Assembly: GCF_020085105.1 (NCBI RefSeq)
Contig: NC_058043.1
Location: 16,612,167-16,676,166, forward strand
Length of the DNA: 64,000 nucleotides
Direction: 5' to 3'
Origin: Siniperca chuatsi
Lineage: Eukaryota; Chordata; Actinopteri; Centrarchiformes; Sinipercidae
The notes under the pieces are model-generated. The model saw nothing but the letters and a program-made list of their open reading frames with translations, did not search any database and was not told the origin of the DNA. Numbering within the stretch: position 1 is the first letter of the stretch; every line of letters begins with the position of its first letter. The position numbers and the translations under genes were made by a program. Shown piece after piece: positions 1 through 18,825 of the stretch.

Positions 1-402
1 ATATATATGTGTGTGTATGTGTATATGTATATATGTATGTTTTCGTACACTCTTATCAACTGTTTAACCAGCTTAACCTTGCTTTGACAGATGTAGCACT
101 TTCTGCATCCTTGCTGCCATGTGATTAATCAGATGAGAAGATCTAATCCAATTAGGATGGTAGCATGCCTGTTAGCACGCCTAAGCTTGCAGCTAGGTCA
201 GGATATTTTTGTGAGTAAGCCCCAAGGAGGAAAGAGAGTAAAAGAGGTGCGCCAGTAGTATCAGAAACATAGACTTTTACATAGCATTGAGTTTTTATTT
301 GCATTATTCTTCTGTCTCAAACCAGAGTTGTTACAGGCTGCAGCGCATGTTTGTCCAGACGATCGCCAGATAATAACAAGTTCAACTTCTGTCTCATCTC
401 AA
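1..402 (+). other. Likely first intron of eno1, with a short AT/GT-rich start
   Basis: No coding sequence is visible. The first 40 bases are an imperfect TA/TG dinucleotide tract. A pyrimidine-rich acceptor precedes the start-codon exon, whose boundary I place at about 402/403. Vertebrate ENO1 genes have a noncoding first exon, so this stretch is probably intron 1, with the promoter outside the window. Confidence 0.5.
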
Positions 403-413
403 GGTCCTACACC

Positions 414-6121
<5,708 letters not shown>

Positions 6122-6332
6122 GTAAATGGTTGAAGGATTTGCTTCACATACACGAGGCTTCATTCACACAAATCCATGACAACACATCGGATAATAATGG
6201 AAAACACATTAAAAGCAATAATGGTTAATGTAGAACTACTCGCATACTAACCGTGGTAATGAATTTATAGCGAGAACATACTGTTGTTGAACTATCAAGT
6301 CTACTACTGTATTGTTAGTTAATGTGGAGTAG

Positions 6333-6338
6333 AATAAA
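6333..6338 (+). promoter_or_regulatory. Candidate eno1 polyadenylation signal AATAAA
   Basis: An AATAAA hexamer lies about 210 bases after the eno1 stop codon. A second hexamer is at about 6420-6425. Either could define the 3' end; no transcript data are available here. Confidence 0.5.
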
Positions 6339-6429
6339 ATACCTGATTACAACTTGAGTAATATTTATTTACAGCACTGACAAACTGTAATCACAAAAGC
6401 TGCACTTGGAGACAAAGTTAATAAAAAAA

Positions 6430-6797
6430 GTTTTCTTAGTGACAGAATGTATTGTGATTATTTGTCCCATATTTCATTTTATTTTGCTGTGGTGGATGTT
6501 TTTGTTTGGTTAAATGCAATTGACTTCCCACATCTTTGACTATTTGTGGGATTTAAATAGAGGTATAATAAAGTGAAACAAAAGATTATCAAGCTAGAGA
6601 GAGGGACCTGCAGAGCCCTAAAATTACCCAAAATATGGAAAATGATGCATAAGTATCCAAATCTGCAAATGTGTAATCTGTTAATATAGATATTTCTCAA
6701 CGGACATTATTACATAACCAAGTTTCTTTCTTCTTCAAACTCTTCATCTCAGATTGACCTTTTTTTTGTGTGTTTTCAGATCACACTATTGCTCTCA

Positions 6798-6865
<68 letters not shown>

Positions 6866-8020
6866 TGTTTAAAAGCCCTCTGCACCTTTGCAGGGAGATT
6901 CAGAAGACTCAAGCTTGTACAATTTTTAGTGCATATTTGAAAAAGGACCATGACCTTTTTAATGAGTTTGAGCTGTGAGTTCAGGTATCTACAGTGTTAA
7001 CATCTTCACTTGTGTTTAAAACTCATGGCCACACAAGAAGTGGCCACAATGTCCTCTGCAGGTTGATGCAAATGGCTGCTTTCACTTTTGATGGAAAACT
7101 TGCATATCGCTGTACAACCTGTTTCCAGCTAGATAGTCTAATTTTTCAGTGGTTTACAGCATTTTGCATTTGACAATCAGATAATAACAGGTAATCTGTT
7201 GGTTTGTAGATTCAGTCTTATTTGCCTCTCAGAGAAAGTAAGTTTAGTTTGTTTATCACTGTCTCCAAAGTCTTTACCAAAAAGTTTTAATTTCCTTATT
7301 ATGATTTGATGACCAAACTCAGACCTCTTATCATCATCCAAACCTGAATCAATTAAACATATTGAATTATACATCTGTTGAGTGAGTTATTTTTATTTAT
7401 TGTAAATATAATAATAATAAAAGCTACTCAGTTTGCCTGCTAACACCAGAATGCATCCACATTATCAATATAGTGTGACAAGATGTACTCACATGTTATA
7501 TTAAATATATTTATTAATAGTTTCATATTAAACTTAAATATTTGTAATGTCTGCCTTTGGTATTTAATAGTAACCTGAAAACCATGTAAATAGGACAAAA
7601 CTGACAATATGTTATTAGGCTACTCAGTGGTTTTCTACACCACTGTCCTCCATTAAGTGTCGATATCTATTTCTGTCGGTGGTAGGTTAATGTTGTGGCT
7701 TACACAATAATGTTTAGTAACCACAGCAGTTAACACAGTATGATATGTTGTTTGATTCATGGACGCCTGTGCAGCAGCAGCAGCTGAGCCCCAGAGGCTG
7801 CTGCTGATCCGCGGCACATGCTCAGTTATGTACACCCAGACAACTTTGAAGGCTTAGCTGTGGCTGCTGAGGTCATTGCACTGGGAAAAAATACACCGTC
7901 TCCCTCCACTACACCGCCTCCATTTTGAATAGCCATGTAATAGGGGATTCGCATAGTTTGTGTGTGTATCGCCCACTGCGCTGCGTAGTGTCAACAAGCC
8001 ACATCCAAACATCCTTCGAC
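6430..8020. other. eno1-rere intergenic region and rere 5' UTR/promoter
   Basis: About 1.6 kb without a recognisable coding exon. It holds the CA microsatellite at 6806-6862. Toward its right end (about 7740-8020) the base composition becomes more GC-rich, with a CAG/CTG-rich patch near 7770-7810, consistent with a promoter and 5' UTR for the rere start at 8021. I looked here for BAH-domain exons of the long RERE isoform and saw none. Confidence 0.5.
6806..6862. repeat. (CA)n microsatellite
   Basis: An uninterrupted CA dinucleotide tract, read directly from the sequence, in the eno1-rere intergenic region. Confidence 0.98.
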
Positions 8021-11000
8021 ATGGACGACCTGTTCAGTCCGCGGAGGTAACTTGATTAACTTACCGTTAGCATTTATATTTTAGTTGCTGTGTATTAAAT
8101 ATGTCTTTTAGTGTTTTGTAGCGTTACTTTGAGAGCCGTTTGTATGAAATAGTCGGAGTGTCAGTGGTCACGAAGTTCGTGTCTGGCTAACAAGCTAGCC
8201 AAATAACGGCGTAATGTTACTGTCTCGTTAGCAGCTAGCAGCTCCTGTTGGCAAAATTATTTTCTGGTCGCTTTATTGTAGCTAACAGCTATTTCTGCAG
8301 CTGTCATTTTCAATAATGTCAGTAAAGCAGATTAACCTTATGCATCGCTGGCAAACAGGTTTAATAAATTGGCTGTTTGACGTGTATTGACATGGGTCGC
8401 TATCGACATACGTGTGTATTAACGTTATGTATGTCCACGACATATTATGCATGCTAACACTGATATTTATTATTTATTGCATACTTTAGCTAACAGTTAG
8501 CCACGAGACGGAGTCAGCCAGCTACTGTCAACCTGTTAGGATCTCCAAAGTAGCACACGCTGTTCTCGTAATGGTGACCGTAAAAAATAGCAGCTCATGT
8601 ATGATTGATTGACAGTCTTTTGCGGTAGCTAGCGTCGGATTTCATTCATGTAATGTAAGGAAACGTCGCAGGTCACAGCTGAGATTGGTTTACAGTGATG
8701 GAGGGGCGGGATGTTATTCTACTGCTGAAATCACAGTGCAGTGCAGTGGGAGGGAGTCTGCTCTGACAACAGCCAAGTTATACACTTATTGATCATACGT
8801 CTGTGTAGATACTGTTCAGCGTTAATTGCCCTCTAATTAACACTTAATATATAGCACACTGTTTTTAACTATGTGAACACAATTGAATGTATTTTCTTTT
8901 ATTCTAAAACACTTTGCCAGTATCAAATTATTGGAGCTACTGAAACTTAATGCACATCACGAACATGGGATGTTTTATTTTTTATTTCAGGAGCCTGAAC
9001 AGCACACAGGGTGAGATAAGAGTGGGACCAAGTCATCAGGTACACCTTGCAAGAACCGAAATATTATTTATGTGACATTTGAATAAAATTAAATATTGAA
9101 ATAACTAATGCATGTATATATCCAAAACTCAAACTTATTTATAATTTTTTTTGGTAAAAAAATGTTTTGAAAACCTCGAAATTTGCAGGAAGACTATGAT
9201 AAAGAGGTATGTGTGCCTGCTTTTGACTTGTTTGCCTTCAGTGTGTAGGTCCTAGTGGCCTATTAAGCTTATTGTGAAACTGATCAGACCAGTCTGTTTA
9301 GTGTGCTTTATTATTTGCATGTCATACATTAGGTGTGTCATAGACTAAATGTATTACATTTGAGGATCTATTTGAATGGGACTACAGGTACTATTACCAC
9401 CAACACCAGCAAAATCTATTTGATTATAACAAAATCTTTTATCCATTAATTACTTTAATTACAGAAATAATAATACACATTTTTGACAGTTGAATCACTC
9501 TTACAATGTGAATGACTGTTTTCCAATTTCTTATAAAGGAGTCTTGAAAATTTTGTGAATATTGTAATTTAAAAAAAAAAAGGATTTTTGCCCTGTAATT
9601 GTAGCTAATTAAACTTAAATCTTAGCAGGACATTCAATTCTTTGAGGTGGTCTAATAAGTGCTGGTTTTTGTCATTTCTTTGGTTTCACTGCAGGCCAAA
9701 CTTCCAGAGTTGCAGCCGCGGCCTGCTCCTGGTTTACATTCTCAGCCAGAGAGTGAGGAGCTGAAGTGGACACCTGGGGTCAATGACTGTGACCTTCTCA
9801 TGTACCTCAGAGCTGCAAGGTCAGTGTCTGCACTATATTGCTTAAAATTACTGGTACTTAAGTGAACTTTTTCAGTCTTGAGTTGCGTATAAAGGCTAGC
9901 ACCTTTGCAAAAAGGGGCAAATATTCTTTGAGAATGTCAAATTAATATGATTTTACAATAAACTCTTGATAATTTACCTGCGGCCATGTCCTCACTGAAC
10001 AACAAGATGCAGATGCTATTTAATGCTTAACAAAATCACCCTTACTATGTAACCTAACTGTATTTGTTCATTGCAGTGCTGTAACTGCAAGGAAATATCT
10101 TGTTGCTGTAAACAAATACTACTTCATGCCAAATCAGTACTTATAGTACTTACAGTACTCATAGATCAAATGGGGCTTTACTGTAATAACTAGATTAAAA
10201 CACAAAAATAACCAGTATTATTTACTAGCTTTTTTTTGACACACGTTTTAGAGAAATGTCACAAATGGGGAAGTACTTGCAAAACAAAACCAGTCTGGTA
10301 ATGGTTGCATTACATTTAAATCAGTTTCATTCAGTTGATTTCACCTAATAACATAAATATGTTTTGTTAATTTTGCAAGGAGCATGGCAGCGTTTGCAGG
10401 GATGTGTGACGGTGGCTCCACAGAGGATGGATGTTTAGCAGCCTCCCGTGATGATACCACACTCAATGCACTCAACATGGTGCGGAGCACAACTTGAATT
10501 ATATTCATCAGTATCCAGTAAATTCAAAGAATACAAATATTGCTTTGCATATTTACAAATATCTATGTTTTTCTCAATTCTAGCTACATGCAAGTCATTA
10601 TGATGCAGCAAAAGCTCTCCAGCGTCTGGTTAAGAAGCCTCTGCCGAAGCTTATTGAGAAATGCTGGTCGGAGGATGATGTGGTGAGACGCCTTTAGCTA
10701 GTAAGACAGCACCGAAGGTCAGTGCTGATAGTTTGTTAGTCCTTAACAGTGTGTGCAGGCAGATAAAATCCTTGGTGATGAAAGGGAGGCAAAGTGTTTA
10801 TGTATTTTAACTATAATTTTTAACTACTGTACTGTCACGTTTGACTGTACAGTGAGTGTAAATTAAAAGTTTGTTAAAACAGCATTTAATGATACAAGCC
10901 TGCAGTAAAATAAGGTTGTTTTTTTTAACCACTACCTTAGTTTTAAATGACAAGTCAGTCTTGTACTTAATTGTAATAATTATGTCAGATGTGTGTTTTT

Positions 11001-14000
11001 ATATATATATATATATATCTGCTATATATCACCAGATTAACATTATCTGTACTGGAGCCTTTTGTTTCGCAGCTGTATATCATTTAATTTTATCCACCTC
11101 CACCCTCCCTTCTTTTCCCCCACAGAAACGCTTCATCAAAGGCCTGAGACAGTATGGAAAGAATTTCTTCCGCATCCGGAAAGACTTTCTGCCCAGCAAA
11201 AAGACTGTAATTGAACACAATGTTTTTGGATACAGAACAATTAATAATGCATGCAGTGATTCATGGTTGTTATAGTTTTGATTAGAAACATAACTTGGAT
11301 TGTTCCTAAAAGTCCTGTGTTCTTATCATCAGGGGGAGCTGATCACTTTCTATTACCACTGGAAGAAAACTCCTGAGGCTGCAGGAACAAGAGCTTATCG
11401 ACAGCAACGCCGACAGCCGTCCTCTCGCAAAGCAAAGACTCGCTCTGCGGCAGCTCCCGTCAACACCCCATCGCGAAATTATTCAGGTGAGCACTTAGTG
11501 TTCCTCACAAATGTGTTGCCATTTTTGGTTCCCCTAGTCATGACAATGAATTTTGTTCATAGTTGTGCGGTCATGAAGTGTGGAAACCATATGAGTTGGA
11601 CTTGGTCATTGAAGCTGATCTTTTCCTTTGCAGTGGATGCGAGTTCTGCCAGTGAGGATGATCTTGATAGTGAAGACAGTGAACAGGAAATCAAGAGCTG
11701 CAGCCAATGCGGTACAACAAGTGAGTTCACGTCTTTATTCGTGATTTATCACATTGGGCAGTTCAGTTTAGTATTCTTTATGTAATACTAATGTTTTACA
11801 GATTTCTGTAAAAGCCTTTTAACATGAAAAAATGCTTGAATTCTGATGTAGAAAAGTGCTTTAAACAGTTTGTGAAACTTGTGCCTAAAGCAGCTTTTCT
11901 TAAACAGGTTCTAAGGATTGGCACCAGGGGGGAAGAGACAACCTGTTGCTGTGCATGACTTGTCGCACATATGAAAACAAACATGGATGTCTGCCGCCAG
12001 CTCCAAAATCTGCAGGCGCTCCATTCATGTTTAAACCTGTTAAAGAGGAAGAAGAAGTGAACAGCAAGCATGGCATGAGGACACGGCGAAGCAGAGCACC
12101 TGTAAGCCCGAGGCTGGCAGATTAGTCACACTATCATCTTTATTACTAGTAATGAGCATTTATGAGAAAATGTCTGTGCAAATGCTATTTTGTAGTAAAA
12201 ATATAATTATGATATATAACAGGTAAATGTTTCACAGCCTTATTGAATCTGACAAACTCCTTGTAGGGGAAAAATGTCTTTCTTGCTTGTGTTTACAATA
12301 TTAACCACTGAATATATTTTTTAAAGCAGCTGTCATCTTTAAGAAGTGGCCACAAAAGGGTCACCAGCTGCTCTACCAGTGAGGATCCGCAGTCCAGCAG
12401 CCAGACCTTCCCGAGTGGAGAAACTTCTAATTCTTTGAGATCATCTTCCGTAGATAATAAGAATGAATCCAGCAAGAGGACAAACAAGGTAAACATAATC
12501 TACACATTTCATATACATGTACATGTTGTTGTTGTTTGCAAAGTATTGAGCGTGTGTACCTTGCTGGACGGTCTGTTTGGTTGCATATTAGGAGCGTAGA
12601 TGTCAGAAAAAAAGAGATTGACAGTGTGGCTGCTTTTTGATTGTGCTGCTACAGAAACGGCGGCAACTAAACTGATCTCAACAGCCCCATAACCTCATAA
12701 ATACTGTAATAATTACAGCATGTACAGTGTTATTAAATGTATATGTAGTCATTTTGCAGGGCAGTGAGGAACATTGTGATGAAACAGTATTTAATAAATA
12801 GTGAATGAGAATTTGTTGTAATTCTGCAGAATTTCCCTCAATACAGTTGCAGGTGTATTTTTTGGGGTGCTGTAGACATCTATAGGAGGCAATGAAATTC
12901 TGATTTAGAAAAACTTTATTGTCTATCACAAAGCACTGGAAATTGTTCTTTGACATTGTGTACTGGACAAAAACATATGAGGAATTCTTCAAAGAATTCA
13001 GCTGTTGAGCTGATGAAAGTTTTGTTAGTCCAAACCTACATGTAACTGAAATTATACATGTACAATATATGTAGGTGACTTAAACAAACTGTCTCTTAAG
13101 GATACATGTAATACTGCTGCAGCCATAGATGCTTGTTGATTATCACTCATTGAGGTTTTTGTGTCAGTCATCATCGTCAGTAATTAACACCACTGTGTAA
13201 ATATCATGCTGTATCCACAGAAGATAAAAGAGGAGGTAACGTCACCAAAGACAACAAAACGTGTACGGGAGTGTCTTGCTCAGGAGCCTGATGAGCCTGA
13301 AAAAGTTACACCTAAAAGGCCGAAGACACAGGTGAGAGAGAACACTTTATGTCAAATACCATTTGGATAAAAACTTCTCCAAAGGTGTCATTTGTGACAT
13401 TTTGTGCAGGAGGGACGGTAAGCTTCTTGTTTTGTGAACTAGCACATCTGTAGTAAAATCCATCAGTCCTAAAATGTCAGAGAAAATTCTGCAATGAGTT
13501 TTTAAGGGTAAGGAGCTAATTCCTTACCCTTCCTTCCTAATTGCATGATTTGGGTACAACATAATTTGTTTTGTGTGTTCCTCCAGGATCCACAGGGCTC
13601 CCGGTCAGAGGGAGAGGCCGAGGTAGAGGAGGAAAGCTCTTCAGAAAGCCGCAGTGCTCAGGACGATGGCAGCAGTGACACCAAAGACATCGATCAGGAC
13701 AACCGCAGCTCCTCTCCCAGCATTCCCAGCCCTCAACAGGGCAACGAAAGCGACTCTGACTCATGTGCCCAGCCGAACGGTGTCCCATCAGAGCCTGTTG
13801 CTCCTGCTGCTGTGTTGGCTGACACACCAATCCCACAGGCCCTCCCTTCTCAGGGCCCTCCCATCACTCCTCAGCCAACGCAAAGCACCCCCTCTGCTGA
13901 TCCTGCTCAGAGCCCCCCTCCTTCTTCTCCAGACCCCCCCCAGCCAGCTGTTGGTCTGTCAGCTGGCACAGCAGGCCCAAACAGCCGACCACAACCCGCC

Positions 14001-17000
14001 TCTCACTCTCTTTCTGGTCCACCACCTCTTCCGTCAGCACTGGGTCAAGGGTCTCCTCTTTCTCCAGCATTTCAGGTCCCGCCGGCTCTCAACTCTGCAC
14101 AGTCTCTGCAGCCTCATGGCCCGTCAACTCAGGCCCCCCAGCGACCCCCACCCTTCTTTAGGGAGTCTCAGCTCCCACAGCCTCCTCTGCCTGGCCCACA
14201 AATCAAGCCTCCTCCTACCACTCCAATTCCACCTTCACACAAACAGATGCTACACCAGTCTGCTACACCTTTCCCTCAGATGCCCTCCAATCTCCCCCTC
14301 CCCTGCTCTAAAGCCCCTCAATTCCCTGCCCAACCAGCATCCTCCAGGTGCCCCCCCTCCCCCTCTTCAGCTCATGCCGCAGCCTTTGCCAATGCAGCCA
14401 CTTCCGACCCAACTTCCAGTGATCTCACAGGTGCAGACCCACCCTGGAAAAAGCATGACTTCCTCTCACCCACCTGCTGCGGCCTCACATACTCTCACCT
14501 CTGTAACATCTTCTGCTATTGGCCCTGTCCCGAGCTTCCAGCCGTCATTCCTGCCTCTTCCTCTGAGACCCTCGCAGGGCACCACTGCAGGAGGATCACA
14601 AATTCAGATCAAAGAAGAGCCACTGGATGAGATGGAAGAGGCTGAGAGCCCACCGTCTCCACCTCGGAGCCCCTCGCCAGAGCCTACCATCGTCAACATG
14701 GCAAGCCATGCCAGCCAGTCTGCACGGTATGTCTGAAGACATTCTTTCTTACAAAAATCTTAGAAACAGTGTTTCAATACAGGTGATACCTCTTCGTTTT
14801 ATTTACTCAATTATTCATCAGCTTCATCAAATGCATTTTTTTTTTTTTTTGGGTGGGCGATATGACCCTAAAATAATACCTATATAAATATTTCAGGATA
14901 TTTCTGCAATAACGATATTCTTGACGTTATGACAAATACTGAAAAATATTTTTATGTATATATATTTGTCTATTGAAAATATTCTATAAATAATATTTGA
15001 AAGAATACATACCCCATTTCTAGTAAATTATTTCTTATTTTACCATTTAATCCTCCACCTTATTGTTGTGTTAACTACTTTAATATGCTCACCTTGCTTT
15101 TCCCTTCAGTTCTCTTTTCCCCACACACATACCTACCTGCCCCGCCCCTTTCTGTTTGTCTTTCTCCCTGTATGTGTTGACTTTCTTCGTCTGCAGTATG
15201 TTTTATGAAGTTGCCCAACAACACCACTCACGTTTTGGACTTTTTCACCCGCGAGTCCGTTTTCACAGCAGCTCGGTGAGCCACGTGTGGAGGCGACTTG
15301 TTGTTAATAATGTAGCCGATCGAAACCAACATGGTAGCGAATGACTTTGGCACCAACAGGTGCACTTACGAGCTTTTACTAAACACCGGCATAAGTAGGA
15401 GACTCTCTCTATTTCTCTGTGTTTCTCTGCAGAGCATGTGAGATTGTCTGTAGACAATGAGGGAGATTGTCCACTAGTTAATCGATCGTTGATGGCACTG
15501 TTAATATACCTAGGCAGCCCGACCAAATAAAGTCTTTGTGGGAAACACTGCTTGATCTTTTGTAACCAATCCACTTCAATGTTGCCATTATTACGATTTT
15601 TTTTTCATATCATATTAAAAATGATACCGGTGTTATCGTGAACGATATGATATGGCACACCCCTACTACTTGGTGGCAGTGAAAACACGCTGTGAACACA
15701 GCACTGACATATTAGCACTTAATAAGTTGATGGAAAACAGACAGACAGTTTGTATCCACCTGACGAATGTAAGTCCACTACTTGCTCTCCTCCTCCTGAG
15801 TAAAACGTCCAGCTCTTTAGCTGATAAATTCTCCTAGATGTTCACCAGCTAGTTACTAACTTTGTCTGTCTGCGTTGTTTGGTGCTGAGCAGGTAGTGTT
15901 TTTTAGCTTTTTGTGCTGAAAACATCTACTTGCTGTGGCTGAAACAAAGCTATGAGTGAATGAAAACATTAAAGTTGTGGGCTGGAAAACTAAAACACTG
16001 AGCTAAAAAGACACTATAAAGTTGCATAGAGCTAAGTAGACTGTAGAGTCTGGTGATAATTCTCTGTGGCTTCATCACTACAAGTGACCCCTTTCATATA
16101 CATGAACATGAACCATTGTTAAAAAATGTTGATTGTAGCAGCTTTAACCTAGTTATCTAAACCACTTATTTGGAGGTGAAACCAAAAGTGAACTGATCCA
16201 AAACATCCATTAGAAGTGTCACTTTGTAAATCTGCTTGTGTGCATACTTACATTAAGTTGGGTTGGTCTTAAGTTGAAGCTCCCATGGCTGTTTACAGCA
16301 GCAGGTTTGGACAATGATTTTATTGTTTTTTTATTTTTATTTCCAATTAAGTGGTTTACATAATACAGTTAAACTGTAGACTTGTTTAAAACCAGTCTGA
16401 TTGCTGATGTGGTTGCCACATGGACTTTGTTGTAAAGACGGTTCTTGCAGAGTTAATTGGTTCCCAGAACTCAGCAATAACGTTGGCACCTGAAATGAGG
16501 TTTATTAGTCATACACATCTGTTATGTCTTTCAGGTTTATCAAACACTTGGATCGTGGTTACAACTCCTGTGCTAGAACAGACCTGTTCTTTACTCCACT
16601 TCCATCCTCCAAGCTGGCCAAGAAAAGGGAGGAGGCTGTGGAAAAGTCGAGGAGAGAGGCTGAGCTCAGTGCTCGGCAAGAACGCGGAAGGGAGAAAGAC
16701 AAAGAGAGAGAGAGAGAAAGGGAGGCAGACAGAAATTCTGTGAGTGCAAGACTCCCTTCATTCCTTTTTTAAACATCTTGTCTGTCACAAAACATGTATG
16801 AGTTATTTCACACGCTGTCTTTGCTTACAGAGAGCCTCCAGCTCCTCCCACGACAGTCGTATGAGTGAGGCTCAGGTGACGTCTCAGGGCCATGGACGCC
16901 CCTCCTTTGAGCAGCCGCCCACCACTGTAGCCGCTGTGCCCCCCTATATTGGCCCTGATACACCTGCCCTGCGCACCCTGAGTGAATACGCCAGACCCCA

Positions 17001-18825
17001 TGTCATGTCGCCCAACAACCGCAGCCACCCTTTCTATGTGTCAATGAGCCCTGGCGAACCCTTGCTAGCCTACCACATGCCACATGGTCTGTACAGCGCT
17101 GAACCCAGCCTGAGAGAGCGAGAGCTGAGGAACCTGCGAGAGAGGGAGCTCCGCGAGAGGATGAAGCCTGGCTTTGAGGTCAAGCCCCCAGACATGGAAA
17201 CTTTACACCCCTCAGCCAACCCCATGGAGCACTTCGCCAGACACGGGCCGATTGGTCTTCCCCACATACCCGGGCCTCCCCACCCCTTTGCAGCCTTCCA
17301 TCCCGGGCTGAATCATCTGGAGCGGGAGAGGATGGCGCTGGCAGGACCTCAGCTGCGCCCGGAGCTGAGTTACGCAGAGCGACTCACTGCAGAGCGGCTT
17401 CACGCAGAGAGGATGGCATCTGTGGCGACTGACCCTGCTGCCAGGCTGCAGATGCTCAATGTGACACCGCATCATCACCAGCACTCTCACATTCACTCCC
17501 ACCTCCACCTGCACCAACAGGATCTCCTCGGTCAAGGTGAGGTCAGACTTATTGACTTTATAGATTTTGAGAAGTTAATTAGTCAGCAGTAATACATTTG
17601 GTGGTGAAGTTGACCTTCATTTACTGTGTGATTTATTTCTTCATCCAGGTTCAAGCCCTCATCCTCTAGTGGACCCCATGGCAACAGGACCACGTTTGGC
17701 CCGATTTCCCTTCCCCGGTGGCCCAATCCCCAACCCTTTAGTCAGCGATCTTCCTCATGATCATGAGATGCTGCGCCACCCACTGTTTGGTTCGTCATCT
17801 CAACTCTTAACATACTCACAGCCCACAACTTGAGTCTTTTCTGAGTCCAGCTCCTCCAATCTGGTCTTTTTATATTTGTGTTTTCCATAGGAGCTGCATA
17901 TCCTCGAGAGCTGCAGGGCCCGATTCCTCAGATGTCTGCTGCTCACCAGCTCCAGGCCATGCATGCTCAGTCTGCAGAGCTGCAGAGGATGGCTATGGAG
18001 CAGCAGTGGCTGCATGGGCATCACCTGCATGGAGGCCCTATACCGAGTCAGGAAGATTATTACAGGTGAGGTTTTTGAATGGTTTATCTAGTGCAAGGGC
18101 TGAAACAATTACTTGAGAAATTCAACTAATTTGTATAATATTAATCCTCTATTCAAATTCTCTGCTTCAAAGCTTTTTCACCATGGAATTACACAGGCGA
18201 CCAGTACTCGGACAATAATTACTGGTGCACTAAAAGCCCCACTGTGTATTGACTGCAAGTTAAAAAATAAATAAGAAATAGTTTTCATACAAGGAAACCA
18301 GTATTTTTTTTTTTTAAAGAGACTTGACTTACTTAATGGTATCCTGTGGAGATTTTTAACAATAGTAGTGAAATGGAGCAGTATTTTTACGAGGGGGGGC
18401 CTGTTTGTTTGTTTGTATTGTGCAGTTGCACGAGGATTGGTTTCATGCTATTCCACTGATCTACAGTTGGTGACCGTTACGAACTAAGAAATGTAGCAAT
18501 GCGCTAACAAAGGCAGTGGAGAAGAAGTGCAAGCAAGTATATGAATGTAAACAATGCTGGATTTAAAATATTAAAGAAATTGGCATCTTTCAGTGATTTA
18601 AAAAGCATCTCATTATCATCATCATAGCTATGCAGCTTAATGGGAATTCATAATACACAAAATCCCTTAGGTTGTTTTCATTACATGTTTCCTCTACTAT
18701 CATTCTACATTGGTTAGTTAAACTTGTGTAAAATGTGTTTGACAGCCAAGTGATCAAAGTGTTTATTTATCTTTGTTTCTGTTTGCTAAAGCCGTCTGAA
18801 GAAAGAAGGTGACAAGCCATCTTGA
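8021..18825 (+). CDS. rere: RERE / atrophin-2 corepressor, short form without BAH domain
   Basis: Nuclear receptor and HDAC corepressor of the atrophin family. Coding exons: 8021-8046, 8991-9039, 9695-9819, 10380-10479, 10584-10682, 11126-11206, 11333-11486, 11634-11720, 11908-12101, 12330-12488, 13221-13331, 13587-14726, 16535-16739, 16831-17536, 17649-17789, 17891-18065, 18792-18825. The product is about 1194 aa if one base is discounted in exon 12. It starts MDDLFSPR, then joins the rest of ELM2 ([17 protein letters not shown]). Next come SANT ([20 protein letters not shown]), a GATA-type finger (about C234, C237, C256, C259), a proline-rich region, the acidic [17 protein letters not shown] motif, and the RE-rich atrophin C-terminus ending [11 protein letters not shown]. 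The long form's BAH domain is absent. In exon 12 the correct frame changes at about 14292-14304: before that point the frame reads to a stop at 14630, and after it the homologous frame is one base later. An optional 18-nt exon may lie at 9189-9206. Which paralogue (a or b) is unclear. Confidence 0.93.
9189..9206 (+). other. Candidate rere cassette microexon (18 nt, EDYDKE)
   Basis: An acceptor-like TTTGCAG precedes, and a donor-like GTATGT follows, 18 bases that read Glu-Asp-Tyr-Asp-Lys-Glu. The flanking exons end and begin in phase 0, so inclusion keeps the frame and adds six residues inside ELM2 between PSHQ and AKLP. The human protein as I recall it joins those two directly. Not confirmed by transcripts. 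Confidence 0.4.
14849..15666. mobile_element. Probable non-autonomous DNA transposon (MITE-like) in rere intron 12
   Basis: The left end, following a T-run, reads GGGTGGGCGATATGA. The right end reads ATGATATGGCACACCCC, whose reverse complement shares a GGGTG..GC.ATAT core. The interior is AT-rich with repeated ATACCGGT/GATATC-type motifs and no long ORF. I recognise the layout as a common teleost dispersed family but cannot assign the superfamily. Exact ends are approximate. Confidence 0.45.
18093..18560. repeat. Probable dispersed teleost repeat in the last rere intron
   Basis: The stretch begins AGGGCTGAAACAATTACTTG, which resembles the start of a common fish AGGGCTG(C/A)AAC family. It ends in a segment (ACTAAGAAATGTAGCAATGC and following) that I recall as repetitive in fish genomes. 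No ORF is present. Boundaries are uncertain. Confidence 0.35.

Noticed and set aside
13654-14736. A long ORF overlapping the large rere exon, read as a separate gene
   Set aside because: Only its last third has RERE-like residues; the first part is an off-frame reading of the proline-rich exon. It is explained by the one-base frame offset near 14294-14303.
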